DNA of 21,969 nucleotides from an uncultured Paenibacillus sp. (GTDB taxonomy: Bacteria; Bacillota; Bacilli; Paenibacillales; Paenibacillaceae), in contig CALAWP010000031.1 in assembly GCA_937895345.1 (NCBI GenBank), positions 1 through 21,969 on the forward strand, given 5' to 3'. A program made the translations under genes and the position numbers. Positions within the stretch are counted from its first letter, which is position 1, and every line of letters begins with the position of its first letter. Below the pieces are notes generated by a model. It searched no databases. It saw nothing but the letters and a program-made list of their open reading frames with translations, and was not told where the DNA came from. This document shows positions 6,704-14,509 of the stretch, one piece after another.

Positions 6704-9181
6704 ATGAAAGGAACGGGAATGAGAGCGGCGGTAAGATGGATCGCCGCAGCGGCGGCGGCGATAGGGATCACCTGCGCCGGAGGCGGCGCGGCGCCAGTCA
6801 AGGCGGGAGAGGGACCGAGGCGAGCGGACGCCGCAGGGTTGGAGACGGCCGCCGGCGTCTTCCGGACGGACGGATGGCACATGGCGTTGACGTCTGCGGC
6901 GAGCTTGACCGAGGGCTATACAGGAGCGATAACGGAGGCCGAATATTGGCGCTACGACGCCGGAGGAGACGTGCATCGGCCGATCCAGCTTCCGGACGGC
7001 AAGCAGCTGTTCATCACGACCGGAAACGGATATATCGCCATCGTAGACGGCGCAGGCAAGGAAACGTTTCACAAAAACCAATACGTCGATTTGACGGCGC
7101 CGGCGATGAATGACGACGGGGAAATTTGGATCGGAGGCAAGGGCGCCCGGTTGTACCGGTACGACGCGAAGGGCAACGGCGAAATGATCGGCATGTTTTA
7201 TTTTGCGGGACGCAAAGACGGCTTGATGCCTTCCGACCCGATTACGGACGGGAACGGCATGCCGTATATGGCATACCAGCATGCCGTTCTGTCGCTGGAT
7301 GCGGACGGCGTCAAGCATGCGGCGCTGCTGCCCGGGGGAACGGACGTCAGCCGGCTTGTGCCGGCGAAGGACGGCGTCTATGCGCTGGGGAGCGACGGCG
7401 TGCTGTACGCCGTGCGCGGCAGCGCCATTGAATGGCAGCGGGAGCTGGGCGAGCCGCTGCGGGACGCGAAGCCGGCCGCCGACGGCAGCGGCGGAGTCGC
7501 GCTGCTGGCGGACAAGGCGATCGCTGCCTATGAAGCGGACGGCACGCTCCGCTTCAGCGGCGAGCTCGCCGAGGCGCCCGCCGGCGGCTGGACGTTCCCG
7601 GCCGTGATCGGCGCCGGGGACGAGGCGGTTGTCGTTGCCGCGGAGACGGGCGGCAGCGGCATAGCGGCGTTCCGCCTGAGCGACGGGGCGGAACGATGGC
7701 GCGTCAGCGCGGCCGGGGCCGGCGGTTTCGGCCCCGAAGCGCTGACGCCCGCGCCGGGCGAGAGCGGCCTCGTGCTGGCCGCCTCGCGCTCCGGCGCGCT
7801 GTATGCGATCGACGCCGCTGCGGGCTCGATCGCGTACAGCTTCAAGGGCGCCGCGGCCGAAGGCGGCGCCGTGCAACTCGGCGGCGGACGCGTGGCGTAT
7901 GGGTCCGCCGGCCAGCTGATCGCTGCGGGCCCGTCCCGTCCCGTCGCGATTACGTATCCGTCCGCCTCGCTTAAGGTGCCGATGGGCACCCGTCTTGCGC
8001 TCGCGGACAAGCTGAAGGTGTCGGTCAAGGTGAAGCTGGCTTACCGGACCGACAACGCCAAGATCGCGAAGGTGAATGCGGAAGGCGTCGTTACGCCGGT
8101 TGCCAAGGGCAAAGCGAACGTGTACGTCGACGTCGCCTCGGCGGGCTACAAAGGGACGCTGAAGCTGCCGGTCGAGGTGACGGCCGCCGCCGCGCTGAAA
8201 CCGAAGCATGCGCTGCAGCAAGTGACCGTCGGCGGCCGGACGTTCTCGGTGCAGACGGTGACGATCCCGAAAGGGATGCCGGTTACGCTCGGCAAAGCAT
8301 ACCGCCAAGTCGGCTCCGCTCAAAGCCTGGAAGGCATCGCCAAGGCGTACGGAGCGGAAGCGGCGATTAACGGCACCTTTTTCTCCGCTTATGACGGCAA
8401 TCCGGAACCTTACGGCATGATGATGTCGAACGGGAACCTGGATTTTGTCGGCAATACGGGGACAACGATCGGCTTCACATCCGACGGCGAGGCGATGATG
8501 GACACGCTGCGCGTCCGCATTTTCGGCGGGGTTGACGGCTCGTCCAACAACTGGTACGTCTATTTCGTCAACAAGGTGCCCGCCAAGGGGGCAAATTCGG
8601 CGGTCATGTTTACGCCGGCCAAAGGCCCCAAGCTCGGCTTCGGCTACGGCAAGTCGGTCACGGTGCGCGGCGGCGTCGTTACGGCCAAGGGCAGCAACGT
8701 AAACGCAAGCATTCCATCTGACGGTTACGTGCTGGTGTTTACGGGCTCCGAAGAAAAGCTGGCCGACCGGTTTAAGATCGGAGCGAAGGTGCATTATACG
8801 GTCGATACGAAAAATTTGAGCGGCAAAACGGTCGACTGGTCGCGCGTCACGACGGCGGTCGGAGCGGGACCGCGACTGGTTAAGGACGGCCAATTGGCGC
8901 TTAACGCCAAAGCAGAAGGCTTTACCGAGTCCAAAATATTGACGGCTTCGGCGGCCAGAAGCGGCATTATGATCAAGAAGGACGGTTCGGTCGTACTGGC
9001 GACGGTGCCTGCGGCCACGATGAAGCAGTGGGGCTATATCATGATCAAGCTTGGAGCGCGTCAGGCCATGAATTTGGACGGCGGCGCGTCATCGGGACTA
9101 TACGCGAACGGCAAGCTTATTACGGCTCCGGGACGTTCGATCAGCAACGCCCTCGTGTTCGGCAACCAGCTAAAATGGTAA
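6704..9181 (+). CDS. Secreted phosphodiester glycosidase (NAGPA) family protein with N-terminal propeller and Ig-like domain
   Basis: An 825-residue exported protein. The N-terminus has a basic start, an Ala-rich hydrophobic core (WIAAAAAAIGITCAGGG) and a likely cleavage after VKA. Residues about 60-415 contain propeller-like repeats of the PQQ/quinoprotein type (GNGYIAIVDGAGKE, GGKGARLYRYDAKG, DGVYALGSDGVLYAV, SGALYAIDAAAGS). About 418-500 is a bacterial Ig-like (BIG2) domain (AKIAKVNAEGVVTPVAKGKANV). About 510-825 is a NAGPA domain, with GTFFSAYDGNPEPYGMM and the terminal MNLDGGASSG (Asn790) and SISNALVFG motifs. The family includes the enzyme that uncovers mannose-6-phosphate; bacterial members act on cell-surface or exopolysaccharide sugars, but this substrate is unknown. 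ATG 6704 has AGGAG 9 nt upstream; ATG 6719 is an alternative. It is transcribed alone, divergently from the LytTR operon, and has its own terminator. Confidence 0.87.
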   Translation: MKGTGMRAAVRWIAAAAAAIGITCAGGGAAPVKAGEGPRRADAAGLETAAGVFRTDGWHMALTSAASLTEGYTGAITEAEYWRYDAGGDVHRPIQLPDGKQLFITTGNGYIAIVDGAGKETFHKNQYVDLTAPAMNDDGEIWIGGKGARLYRYDAKGNGEMIGMFYFAGRKDGLMPSDPITDGNGMPYMAYQHAVLSLDADGVKHAALLPGGTDVSRLVPAKDGVYALGSDGVLYAVRGSAIEWQRELGEPLRDAKPAADGSGGVALLADKAIAAYEADGTLRFSGELAEAPAGGWTFPAVIGAGDEAVVVAAETGGSGIAAFRLSDGAERWRVSAAGAGGFGPEALTPAPGESGLVLAASRSGALYAIDAAAGSIAYSFKGAAAEGGAVQLGGGRVAYGSAGQLIAAGPSRPVAITYPSASLKVPMGTRLALADKLKVSVKVKLAYRTDNAKIAKVNAEGVVTPVAKGKANVYVDVASAGYKGTLKLPVEVTAAAALKPKHALQQVTVGGRTFSVQTVTIPKGMPVTLGKAYRQVGSAQSLEGIAKAYGAEAAINGTFFSAYDGNPEPYGMMMSNGNLDFVGNTGTTIGFTSDGEAMMDTLRVRIFGGVDGSSNNWYVYFVNKVPAKGANSAVMFTPAKGPKLGFGYGKSVTVRGGVVTAKGSNVNASIPSDGYVLVFTGSEEKLADRFKIGAKVHYTVDTKNLSGKTVDWSRVTTAVGAGPRLVKDGQLALNAKAEGFTESKILTASAARSGIMIKKDGSVVLATVPAATMKQWGYIMIKLGARQAMNLDGGASSGLYANGKLITAPGRSISNALVFGNQLKW

Positions 9182-9219
9182 CCTCCTTAACCATTGCGGG
9201 CCTTAACTAATAACGTCAT

Positions 9220-9252
9220 AAAAAACGGTTAACAGTTGTTAATCGTTTTTTT
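9220..9252 (+). terminator. Rho-independent terminator after the NAGPA gene
   Basis: The stem ACGGTTAAC / GTTAATCGT (one G-T pair) has a 4-nt loop and is followed by a run of seven T. A run of A on the 5' side allows it to work in both directions. Confidence 0.88.
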
Positions 9253-9307
9253 CTTTTGACCCGGCAGGGCAATAGATGATTGGAAGTGTTGGGTGTGCTG
9301 AAGCTTA

Positions 9308-9385
9308 TGTAAGTGCCAAAGTCAGCCTTGCAGTACTGCGGACAGTCCCGTCGGAGCGCTGTAAGTACCAAAATCAGCCTTGCAG
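9308..9385 (+). repeat. Pair of 26-bp direct repeats in an intergenic region
   Basis: Positions 9308-9333 and 9360-9385 match at 24 of 26 bases. The core is TGTAAGTRCCAAARTC followed by AGCCTTGCAG; both copies are followed by CTGCGG. The start-to-start distance is 52 bp. They lie between the NAGPA terminator and the two-component operon, in the 383-bp noncoding stretch 9182-9564. Confidence 0.85.
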
Positions 9386-9404
9386 CTGCGGGTGGGGGGG
9401 CGGT

Positions 9405-9449
9405 AGCGAGTGGCGTCGGCGAGTGGCGCGGCAGCGAGTGGCGTCGGCG
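9405..9449 (+). repeat. GC-rich short direct repeats before the two-component operon
   Basis: AGCGAGTGGCGTCGGCG occurs exactly at 9405-9421 and 9433-9449, and the 10-mer GCGAGTGGCG occurs a third time between them at 9419-9428. The array ends about 45 bp before the promoter of the regulator gene. It could be a regulator site or merely low-complexity DNA. Confidence 0.7.
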
Positions 9450-9492
9450 GAGGGCGGCGACGAGGGGCACTGCAGCCGCGCGCCGCCGAGGC

Positions 9493-9522
9493 TTGGTGAA
9501 AGCGGGACAGGCGGTATATACT
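9493..9522 (+). promoter_or_regulatory. Likely sigma-A promoter of the yesN/yesM-type operon
   Basis: TTGGTG (9493-9498) and TATACT (9517-9522) are 18 bp apart; an overlapping TATATA gives a 16-bp spacer. Transcription would start near 9529, about 36 nt before the ATG. Confidence 0.55.
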
Positions 9523-9564
9523 ATAGCTACTTATACGAGACTCGCGTGGCATGGGGGGAAGAGC

Positions 9565-11142
9565 ATGGGAGCTTCCGATTATTGCAAGGTACTGATTGTG
9601 GACGACGAGCCGCTTATTCGGCAGGGGATTAAACACTTTATGAACTGGGAGCAGGAAGGCTTTCATATCGTCGGCGAAGCGTCGAACGGACAGGAGGCGC
9701 TGGAGCGGATCGAGGAATTGAGGCCGCATATCGTGTTGACCGACATCGTGATGCCGGTTATGGACGGAGAGGAGCTGGCGAAGCGGATCAAGCGGCAATA
9801 TCCCGAAATCGAGGTGGTCGTGCTCAGCAGCTTCGGTCAGTTCGATTATGTCCGGTCGACGTTTCAGAGCGGGGTGGCGGACTATATTTTGAAGCCGAAG
9901 CTCGACATTCAGCATTTGCTGGCCGTGCTGAAGATGACGGCGGACAAAATTCCGGGGCTGCGCGGCTACGGAGCCGCTTCCGGCCGGCAGCCCAGCGCGG
10001 GGCGGCTGCTCGAGCGGCTGCTGTCCGGCTATGCCCCGGACGCCAGCCCGGAGGAGCTGCGGGCCGTATTTCCGCATGCCGCCTTTCGGCTGGCCGGAGC
10101 GGCTTTGCTCGGGCGCGGCGGCGGTGCGGAGCTGACGCGCCTGCTCGCGGAGCAGCTGCGAAGCGAGCTGCCCGACGCGGCGCTGGTCGAGCTGCCGCCG
10201 GAATCGCGCGCAGCCGCGCTGCTGGTCAACGCGGACCGCGATTCGCTGGAGCGGCTGAATCTATGGGCGAGATCGGCAGCCGCGAAGCTGCAAGCGGGCG
10301 GGCATCCCTTGCCGGTCTTGCTCGGCGGCACGTTCGAAGAGGTGCAGTCGCTCGGCGGCATGTACCGCGAGGCGTTTCTTAGATTGGCGGATTACGCCTA
10401 TTTTATGCCGGACAAGACGGTACTTATGGAGAGTTTGCTGCCGGAACCGGCTCCGGAGCCGGAAACGTTCCCGCTCAACCGGTTTACGGAGGAGTTCAAG
10501 CGCGGACGGTTCCGGGAGGCGCTGGACGGTTTGCGGGCGCATGCGGCCAAGCTGGCTGCCTGTTATACGACGAGCGTGTTCGAATTCAAGTCGTTTTTGG
10601 GCAATTTGATTTTTAACGCGACGGTGCTCCTGGGTAATATGGGGTACGACGTCAAAAAGCTGGACGCGGCCAAATACGGCTATTTCAAATCCGTCGAAGA
10701 CAGCGGAGCGGCGAAGGAGGCGCTGGACATCCTCGATGAGTTCATCGCCGAAGCGGAACGGTGCATCGCGGACAAGGAGAAGCAGGCGGGGACGGGCGGC
10801 GCCAATATGCAGAAGCTGCTCGACTATATCCATGAGCATTACGCCGAGCCGCTCAGTTTAAGCGAAATGGCGAAACATTTTCATTTCAACCCCTCCTATC
10901 TGTCCAGCTATTTCTCCTCCCACAACGAGGAAGGTTTCGTCGAATATTTGCACAAGGTCAGGACGGAGAAGGCGGAGGAGCTGCTGCGGCGCGGCGATGC
11001 GCCGATTTCGGAAATTAGCGGCATGGTCGGCTATTCGGACCACAGCTATTTCTGCAAAGTGTTCAAGAAGCAGACCGGCCTCTCGCCGAGCCGCTACCGC
11101 CGGGAATACCGAAACAAAGGAACGGGGCGCCAGTCAACATGA
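9565..11142 (+). CDS. YesN-type response regulator (receiver + AraC HTH)
   Basis: A 525-residue regulator. Residues 1-125 form a receiver with acidic pair Asp13-Asp14 (VDDEP), phosphoacceptor Asp60 (LTDIVMPVMDGEEL) and Lys110 (ILKPK). The middle (about 130-410) is the variable linker usual in YesN proteins. Residues 415-525 form the AraC-type double HTH (LSLSEMAKHFHFNPSYLSSYF, then ISEISGMVGYSDHSYFCKVFKKQTGLSPSRYRR). The frame is open back to 9313, but that extension runs through intergenic repeats. ATG 9565 is preceded by GGGGGGAAG and gives the normal receiver N-terminus. It overlaps the kinase gene by 4 nt. Next to a CUT1-type importer, it most likely activates that operon. Confidence 0.95.
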   Translation: MGASDYCKVLIVDDEPLIRQGIKHFMNWEQEGFHIVGEASNGQEALERIEELRPHIVLTDIVMPVMDGEELAKRIKRQYPEIEVVVLSSFGQFDYVRSTFQSGVADYILKPKLDIQHLLAVLKMTADKIPGLRGYGAASGRQPSAGRLLERLLSGYAPDASPEELRAVFPHAAFRLAGAALLGRGGGAELTRLLAEQLRSELPDAALVELPPESRAAALLVNADRDSLERLNLWARSAAAKLQAGGHPLPVLLGGTFEEVQSLGGMYREAFLRLADYAYFMPDKTVLMESLLPEPAPEPETFPLNRFTEEFKRGRFREALDGLRAHAAKLAACYTTSVFEFKSFLGNLIFNATVLLGNMGYDVKKLDAAKYGYFKSVEDSGAAKEALDILDEFIAEAERCIADKEKQAGTGGANMQKLLDYIHEHYAEPLSLSEMAKHFHFNPSYLSSYFSSHNEEGFVEYLHKVRTEKAEELLRRGDAPISEISGMVGYSDHSYFCKVFKKQTGLSPSRYRREYRNKGTGRQST

Positions 11143-12920
11143 GAAAATGGTTCGATCGGTTCAAATACAACGGCTTGTTCGTCAAAATGTTTATTATTAT
11201 GGTCATCAGCATCGTATCCGTCGCGATTATCGCCACCTGGACGACGATCAAAACGTCGGAGCGCGTCTTCTTTCAGACGTTCAGCATTACCAACTCGAAG
11301 GTCATCAATCAAATTACGAATAATATCGAAGCGTTCAATTACGCGATTGTCATCGCCTCCAACAACGTGCTGCAGAGCGGCACGATCCGCGGCTTTCTGT
11401 CCGAGGGAGAGGGAGATTCTCTCTCCAACTTCAAAACCTACTACAACATGACCCAGCAGGTAAAGAGGATCCATTCGGGCCTCGACGCTTATGATGTCAG
11501 CATTATGATCAGCGGAATCAACGGCCGCAGCCATGCGACGGACCGGGCAATTTGGCCGATATCGGACGAGGCGCTGCGCCAGCATGCCGTTACGCTTCGC
11601 ACGCAGGCGGAGCCGCGCCGGCTGCAATATCATTACGATTCCGCCGCAGGAATCGACAGTCCCGATGCGGGACCGGTCATTGTCGCCTCCAAGGCGCTGC
11701 TGGACCGGACGACCGACAAAGTTTACGGCACGCTGTACATTCCGATCCGGGAGCGGGATTTCAGGCCGTTCTATGAAAGCTTTACGAGCCTGGGCAACGA
11801 TGTGGCCGTGCTGAGCGGCGACGGGGTCATTCTGTCGTCCAACCGCGCGGAGTGGATCGGCCAGCTGTCGCCCGATTTGCTTGGCTACGCCACAGAGATG
11901 GAAGCGGGGACGCTGCCCTATATGGAAGCAGAGTTTATGGACAAAAGCCAGGTCATCCTGTCCAACTACATGCCGCAGCTCGATTTGTACATCGTCAATA
12001 TAATCGACAAAGAGACGGCGATCGGCACGCTGACGGACACGGAGGCGATCTTCCTGACGGTGACGCTCATCATCGCCGGAGCCGTCATTATCGTATTCGT
12101 CATCTCGAGGCGCATGACCAAATCGCTTACCCGCCTGGTAAAGCAAATTTCGACCATATCCAAATACGAATTCGACCACAAGGTGACCGTCGGAGGCAGC
12201 TACGAAACGCGTCAGCTGGCGCAAGCGTTCAACTCGATGATGGACGAGCTCCAGGTGTACGTCGGTCAGCTTCTGGAGACGCAGAAGGGGCAGCGGAACG
12301 CGGAGCTCGAGGCGCTGCAGCAGCAGATCAACCCCCACTTTTTGTACAATACGCTTGCCTCGGTCAAATTTATGGTTCAGCAGGACAGCAAGGAGAAGGC
12401 GGCCGAGACGATCAATGCGCTTATTTCGCTTCTCCAAAATTCCATCGGCAACGTCAGCGCAACGATTCCGCTCAGCCAGGAGCTGGTCAATTTGCGCAAC
12501 TACGACTTCATCAATCATGTCCGTTACGGCGACCGGATCAAGATGAGTTATTTTGTCGCGCCGGACTGTATGGGCTGCCACGTTCCGAAGCTGATTATCC
12601 AGCCTTTTATTGAAAATGCCTTTTTCCACGGATTCAACCGGAAAAGAGAGGGCAATATATATTTCATGGCGGCCAAGGAAGGCGGCGCCCTCATTTGCGA
12701 AATTGCGGATAACGGGGACGGCTTCGACCGCGGGGAGCTGGGCGAGGATCAGCTGCCCGTCGGCAAGGACAGCAAACGACAATTGTTTGCGGGCATCGGG
12801 GTCAAGAACGTTCACGACCGGATCCGGCTGCTGTACGGGGAATCGTACGGCGTGACCATCACCAGCGAGCCGGGCCAAGGAACGCAGGTCAAAATTCGGC
12901 TTCCGGTTATAGAAGACTAA
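11139..12920 (+). CDS. YesM-type sensor histidine kinase
   Basis: A 593-residue membrane kinase partner of the preceding regulator. A first membrane helix (about residues 13-33) and a second (304-325) flank an extracellular sensory region of about 270 residues, typical of the Cache-like fold in this family. A HAMP domain follows (about 325-380), then the His_kinase domain with phosphoacceptor His400 in QINPHFLYNTL. The ATPase domain has PKLIIQPFIENAFFHGF, the ADNGDGFD G1 box and GIGVKNVHDRIRLLYG. All catalytic motifs are intact. Its ATG overlaps the regulator's stop (ATGA), so the pair is translationally coupled. The extracellular ligand is unknown; the neighbours suggest a galactoside or its binding protein. 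Confidence 0.95.
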   Translation: MRKWFDRFKYNGLFVKMFIIMVISIVSVAIIATWTTIKTSERVFFQTFSITNSKVINQITNNIEAFNYAIVIASNNVLQSGTIRGFLSEGEGDSLSNFKTYYNMTQQVKRIHSGLDAYDVSIMISGINGRSHATDRAIWPISDEALRQHAVTLRTQAEPRRLQYHYDSAAGIDSPDAGPVIVASKALLDRTTDKVYGTLYIPIRERDFRPFYESFTSLGNDVAVLSGDGVILSSNRAEWIGQLSPDLLGYATEMEAGTLPYMEAEFMDKSQVILSNYMPQLDLYIVNIIDKETAIGTLTDTEAIFLTVTLIIAGAVIIVFVISRRMTKSLTRLVKQISTISKYEFDHKVTVGGSYETRQLAQAFNSMMDELQVYVGQLLETQKGQRNAELEALQQQINPHFLYNTLASVKFMVQQDSKEKAAETINALISLLQNSIGNVSATIPLSQELVNLRNYDFINHVRYGDRIKMSYFVAPDCMGCHVPKLIIQPFIENAFFHGFNRKREGNIYFMAAKEGGALICEIADNGDGFDRGELGEDQLPVGKDSKRQLFAGIGVKNVHDRIRLLYGESYGVTITSEPGQGTQVKIRLPVIED

Positions 12921-13001
12921 AGATTTTCCCAATATCCAAAAATCGTGCAAACGGTTCGGGGCCCGCGCCCGTCAACCCGCAACAATCCGACAAATGGTCG
13001 C

Positions 13002-13042
13002 AAATATTATCCTAACGCCGTGAATATTTACGATGCTAAGAT
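13002..13042 (+). promoter_or_regulatory. Putative regulated promoter of the importer: inverted repeat plus extended -10
   Basis: TGC-TAAGAT (13034-13042) is an extended -10, and no good -35 is present at the right distance. Instead, AAATATT (13002-13008) and AATATTT (13023-13029) form an inverted repeat with 21 bp between half-site starts, straddling the -35 position. This fits a promoter that needs an activator, for which the YesN-type protein encoded just upstream is the natural candidate. Confidence 0.45.
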
Positions 13043-13055
13043 TTAGGTGTAGGCA

Positions 13056-13068
13056 TGAAGCGCTTACA
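13056..13068 (+). promoter_or_regulatory. cre-like element
   Basis: TGAAGCGCTTACA resembles the CcpA site TGAAARCGYTTWCA but lacks one A in the left arm; the core AAGCGCTT is a perfect palindrome. It lies just downstream of the presumed transcription start, a position where CcpA would block elongation. The missing base makes this uncertain. Confidence 0.35.
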
Positions 13069-13099
13069 GGTCAATAAACAGATAAACGGAGGTCTTGAC

Positions 13100-14410
13100 A
13101 TGAAGAAAATGATCGCGGCGCTCCTCGCGGGGATGCTCATGCTGACCGCTTGCGGCGCCAACGACAACGCGGGCACGGGCACGGGCAATGCCGGCGGCAA
13201 TGCGGGCAACGGGGGAGCGGCAAGCAAAATTACGGTATGGGCGTGGGACCCTAACTTTAACATCAAAACGATGAATTTGGCGAAGGAAGCGTACGCTGCG
13301 GAAAATCAGAACGTGCAAATCGATATTATCGAAAACGCGCAAAACGATATCGTCCAAAAGCTGAATACGGGACTCAGCTCCGGCACGACGAAAGGTCTGC
13401 CGAACATCGTCCTGATCGAGGACTATCGCGCGCAAAGCTTCCTGCAGGCGTATCCGGACATGTTCCATCCGCTTACCGGATCGTTCAAGACGGAAGACTT
13501 CGCAGACTACAAGCTGGGACCGACAAGCTTTAACGGCGAGCAATACGGATTGCCGTTCGACTCCGGCGTAACGGGCGTCTACGTCAGAACCGACTACCTG
13601 GAGCAAGCCGGCTACTCGGTGGAAGACATGCAGGACATTACTTGGGATCAATATATCGAGATCGGCAAAGCGGTCAAGGAAAAGACGGGCAAGGATTGGC
13701 TGTCGCTCGATCCGAACGATCTCGGCATTCTGCGCGTCATGATCCAGTCCGCAGGAGCCTGGTACTTGAAGGAAGACGGCAAAACGGCCGATCTGGCCGG
13801 CAACGCCGCTTTGAAGGAAGCTTTCGAAACGTACAAAAAGATGATGGATGCCAATATTGTCAAAATTCATTCCGACTGGAGCCAGTTCGTGGCGAACTAC
13901 AACAGCGGCGCTGCCGCTTCCGTTCCGACGGGCAACTGGTTTACGCCTTCCATTACGGCGGCGGCCGACCAAGCCGGCAAATGGGCGATCGTGCCTCTGC
14001 CCAAGCTGACGAACAATCCGAACTCCGTCCATGCGTCCAACCTCGGCGGCAGCTCGTGGTACGTGCTGAACGTCGACGGCAAGGAAGAAGCGGCGAAGTT
14101 CCTGGCGGCAACGCTCGGCTCGAACGTCGATCTGTATCAGAAGCTGGTGACGGAAATAGGCGCGATCGGCACTTACAAGCCGGCGGCCGAGGGCGAAGCT
14201 TACAAAGCGGCCAGCGAATTTTTCGGCGGCCAGGAAATCGTCCAGGACTTTGCGAGATGGACGGCTGAAATTCCGAACGTCAACTACGGCATGCACACTT
14301 ACGCGATCGAGGACATTCTGATCGTCGAGATGCAAAATTACCTGAACGGCAAAGCGATCGACCAGGTGCTGGCGGACGCTCAGAAACAAGCGGATTCGCA
14401 AATCAAATAA
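13100..14410 (+). CDS. Extracellular sugar-binding lipoprotein of a CUT1 ABC importer
   Basis: A 436-residue solute-binding protein. The signal peptide MKKMIAALLAGMLMLTAC ends in lipobox LTAC, so Cys18 would be lipidated. A Gly/Asn-rich linker follows (GTGTGNAGGNAGNGG), then the family-1 binding fold beginning KITVWAWDPNFN. The start at ATG 13100 is fixed by ACGGAGG 7 nt upstream and by the signal peptide; the frame is open to 13055, but that start would put charged residues before the signal. It lies 179 nt after the kinase gene behind its own presumed promoter and is followed by a long hairpin before the permeases. With two permeases and a beta-galactosidase downstream, lactose or galacto-oligosaccharide binding is the best inference. 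Confidence 0.93.
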   Translation: MKKMIAALLAGMLMLTACGANDNAGTGTGNAGGNAGNGGAASKITVWAWDPNFNIKTMNLAKEAYAAENQNVQIDIIENAQNDIVQKLNTGLSSGTTKGLPNIVLIEDYRAQSFLQAYPDMFHPLTGSFKTEDFADYKLGPTSFNGEQYGLPFDSGVTGVYVRTDYLEQAGYSVEDMQDITWDQYIEIGKAVKEKTGKDWLSLDPNDLGILRVMIQSAGAWYLKEDGKTADLAGNAALKEAFETYKKMMDANIVKIHSDWSQFVANYNSGAAASVPTGNWFTPSITAAADQAGKWAIVPLPKLTNNPNSVHASNLGGSSWYVLNVDGKEEAAKFLAATLGSNVDLYQKLVTEIGAIGTYKPAAEGEAYKAASEFFGGQEIVQDFARWTAEIPNVNYGMHTYAIEDILIVEMQNYLNGKAIDQVLADAQKQADSQIK

Positions 14411-14425
14411 CGAAGACTTGAAGGG

Positions 14426-14483
14426 AACCTTGGACATCCGCTTGCTGGCGAAGACGAAGTGGCAAGCGGGGTCCAAGGTTTTT
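14426..14483 (+). terminator. Long intercistronic hairpin with T tail (partial terminator)
   Basis: AACCTTGGAC (14426-14435) pairs perfectly with GTCCAAGGTT (14471-14480). An inner stem CCGCTTGC / GCAAGCGG follows, with a 16-nt loop and a small bulge. Five T end the element. It lies between the binding-protein and permease genes. It probably stops part of the transcription and protects the upstream mRNA 3' end, giving more binding protein than permease. Confidence 0.85.
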
Positions 14484-14509
14484 CAATACGGATGCAAGGA
14501 GGAGCGGCC

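Noticed and set aside
6629..8893. A 754-residue open frame on the minus strand opposite the NAGPA gene
   Set aside because: It is Arg/His-rich with no recognisable domain, lies antisense to a clear secreted protein, and results from high GC content leaving few stops.
9313..9564. An N-terminal extension of 84 codons on the YesN-type regulator
   Set aside because: It reads through direct repeats and the promoter; ATG 9565 has a good ribosome binding site and gives a normal receiver start.
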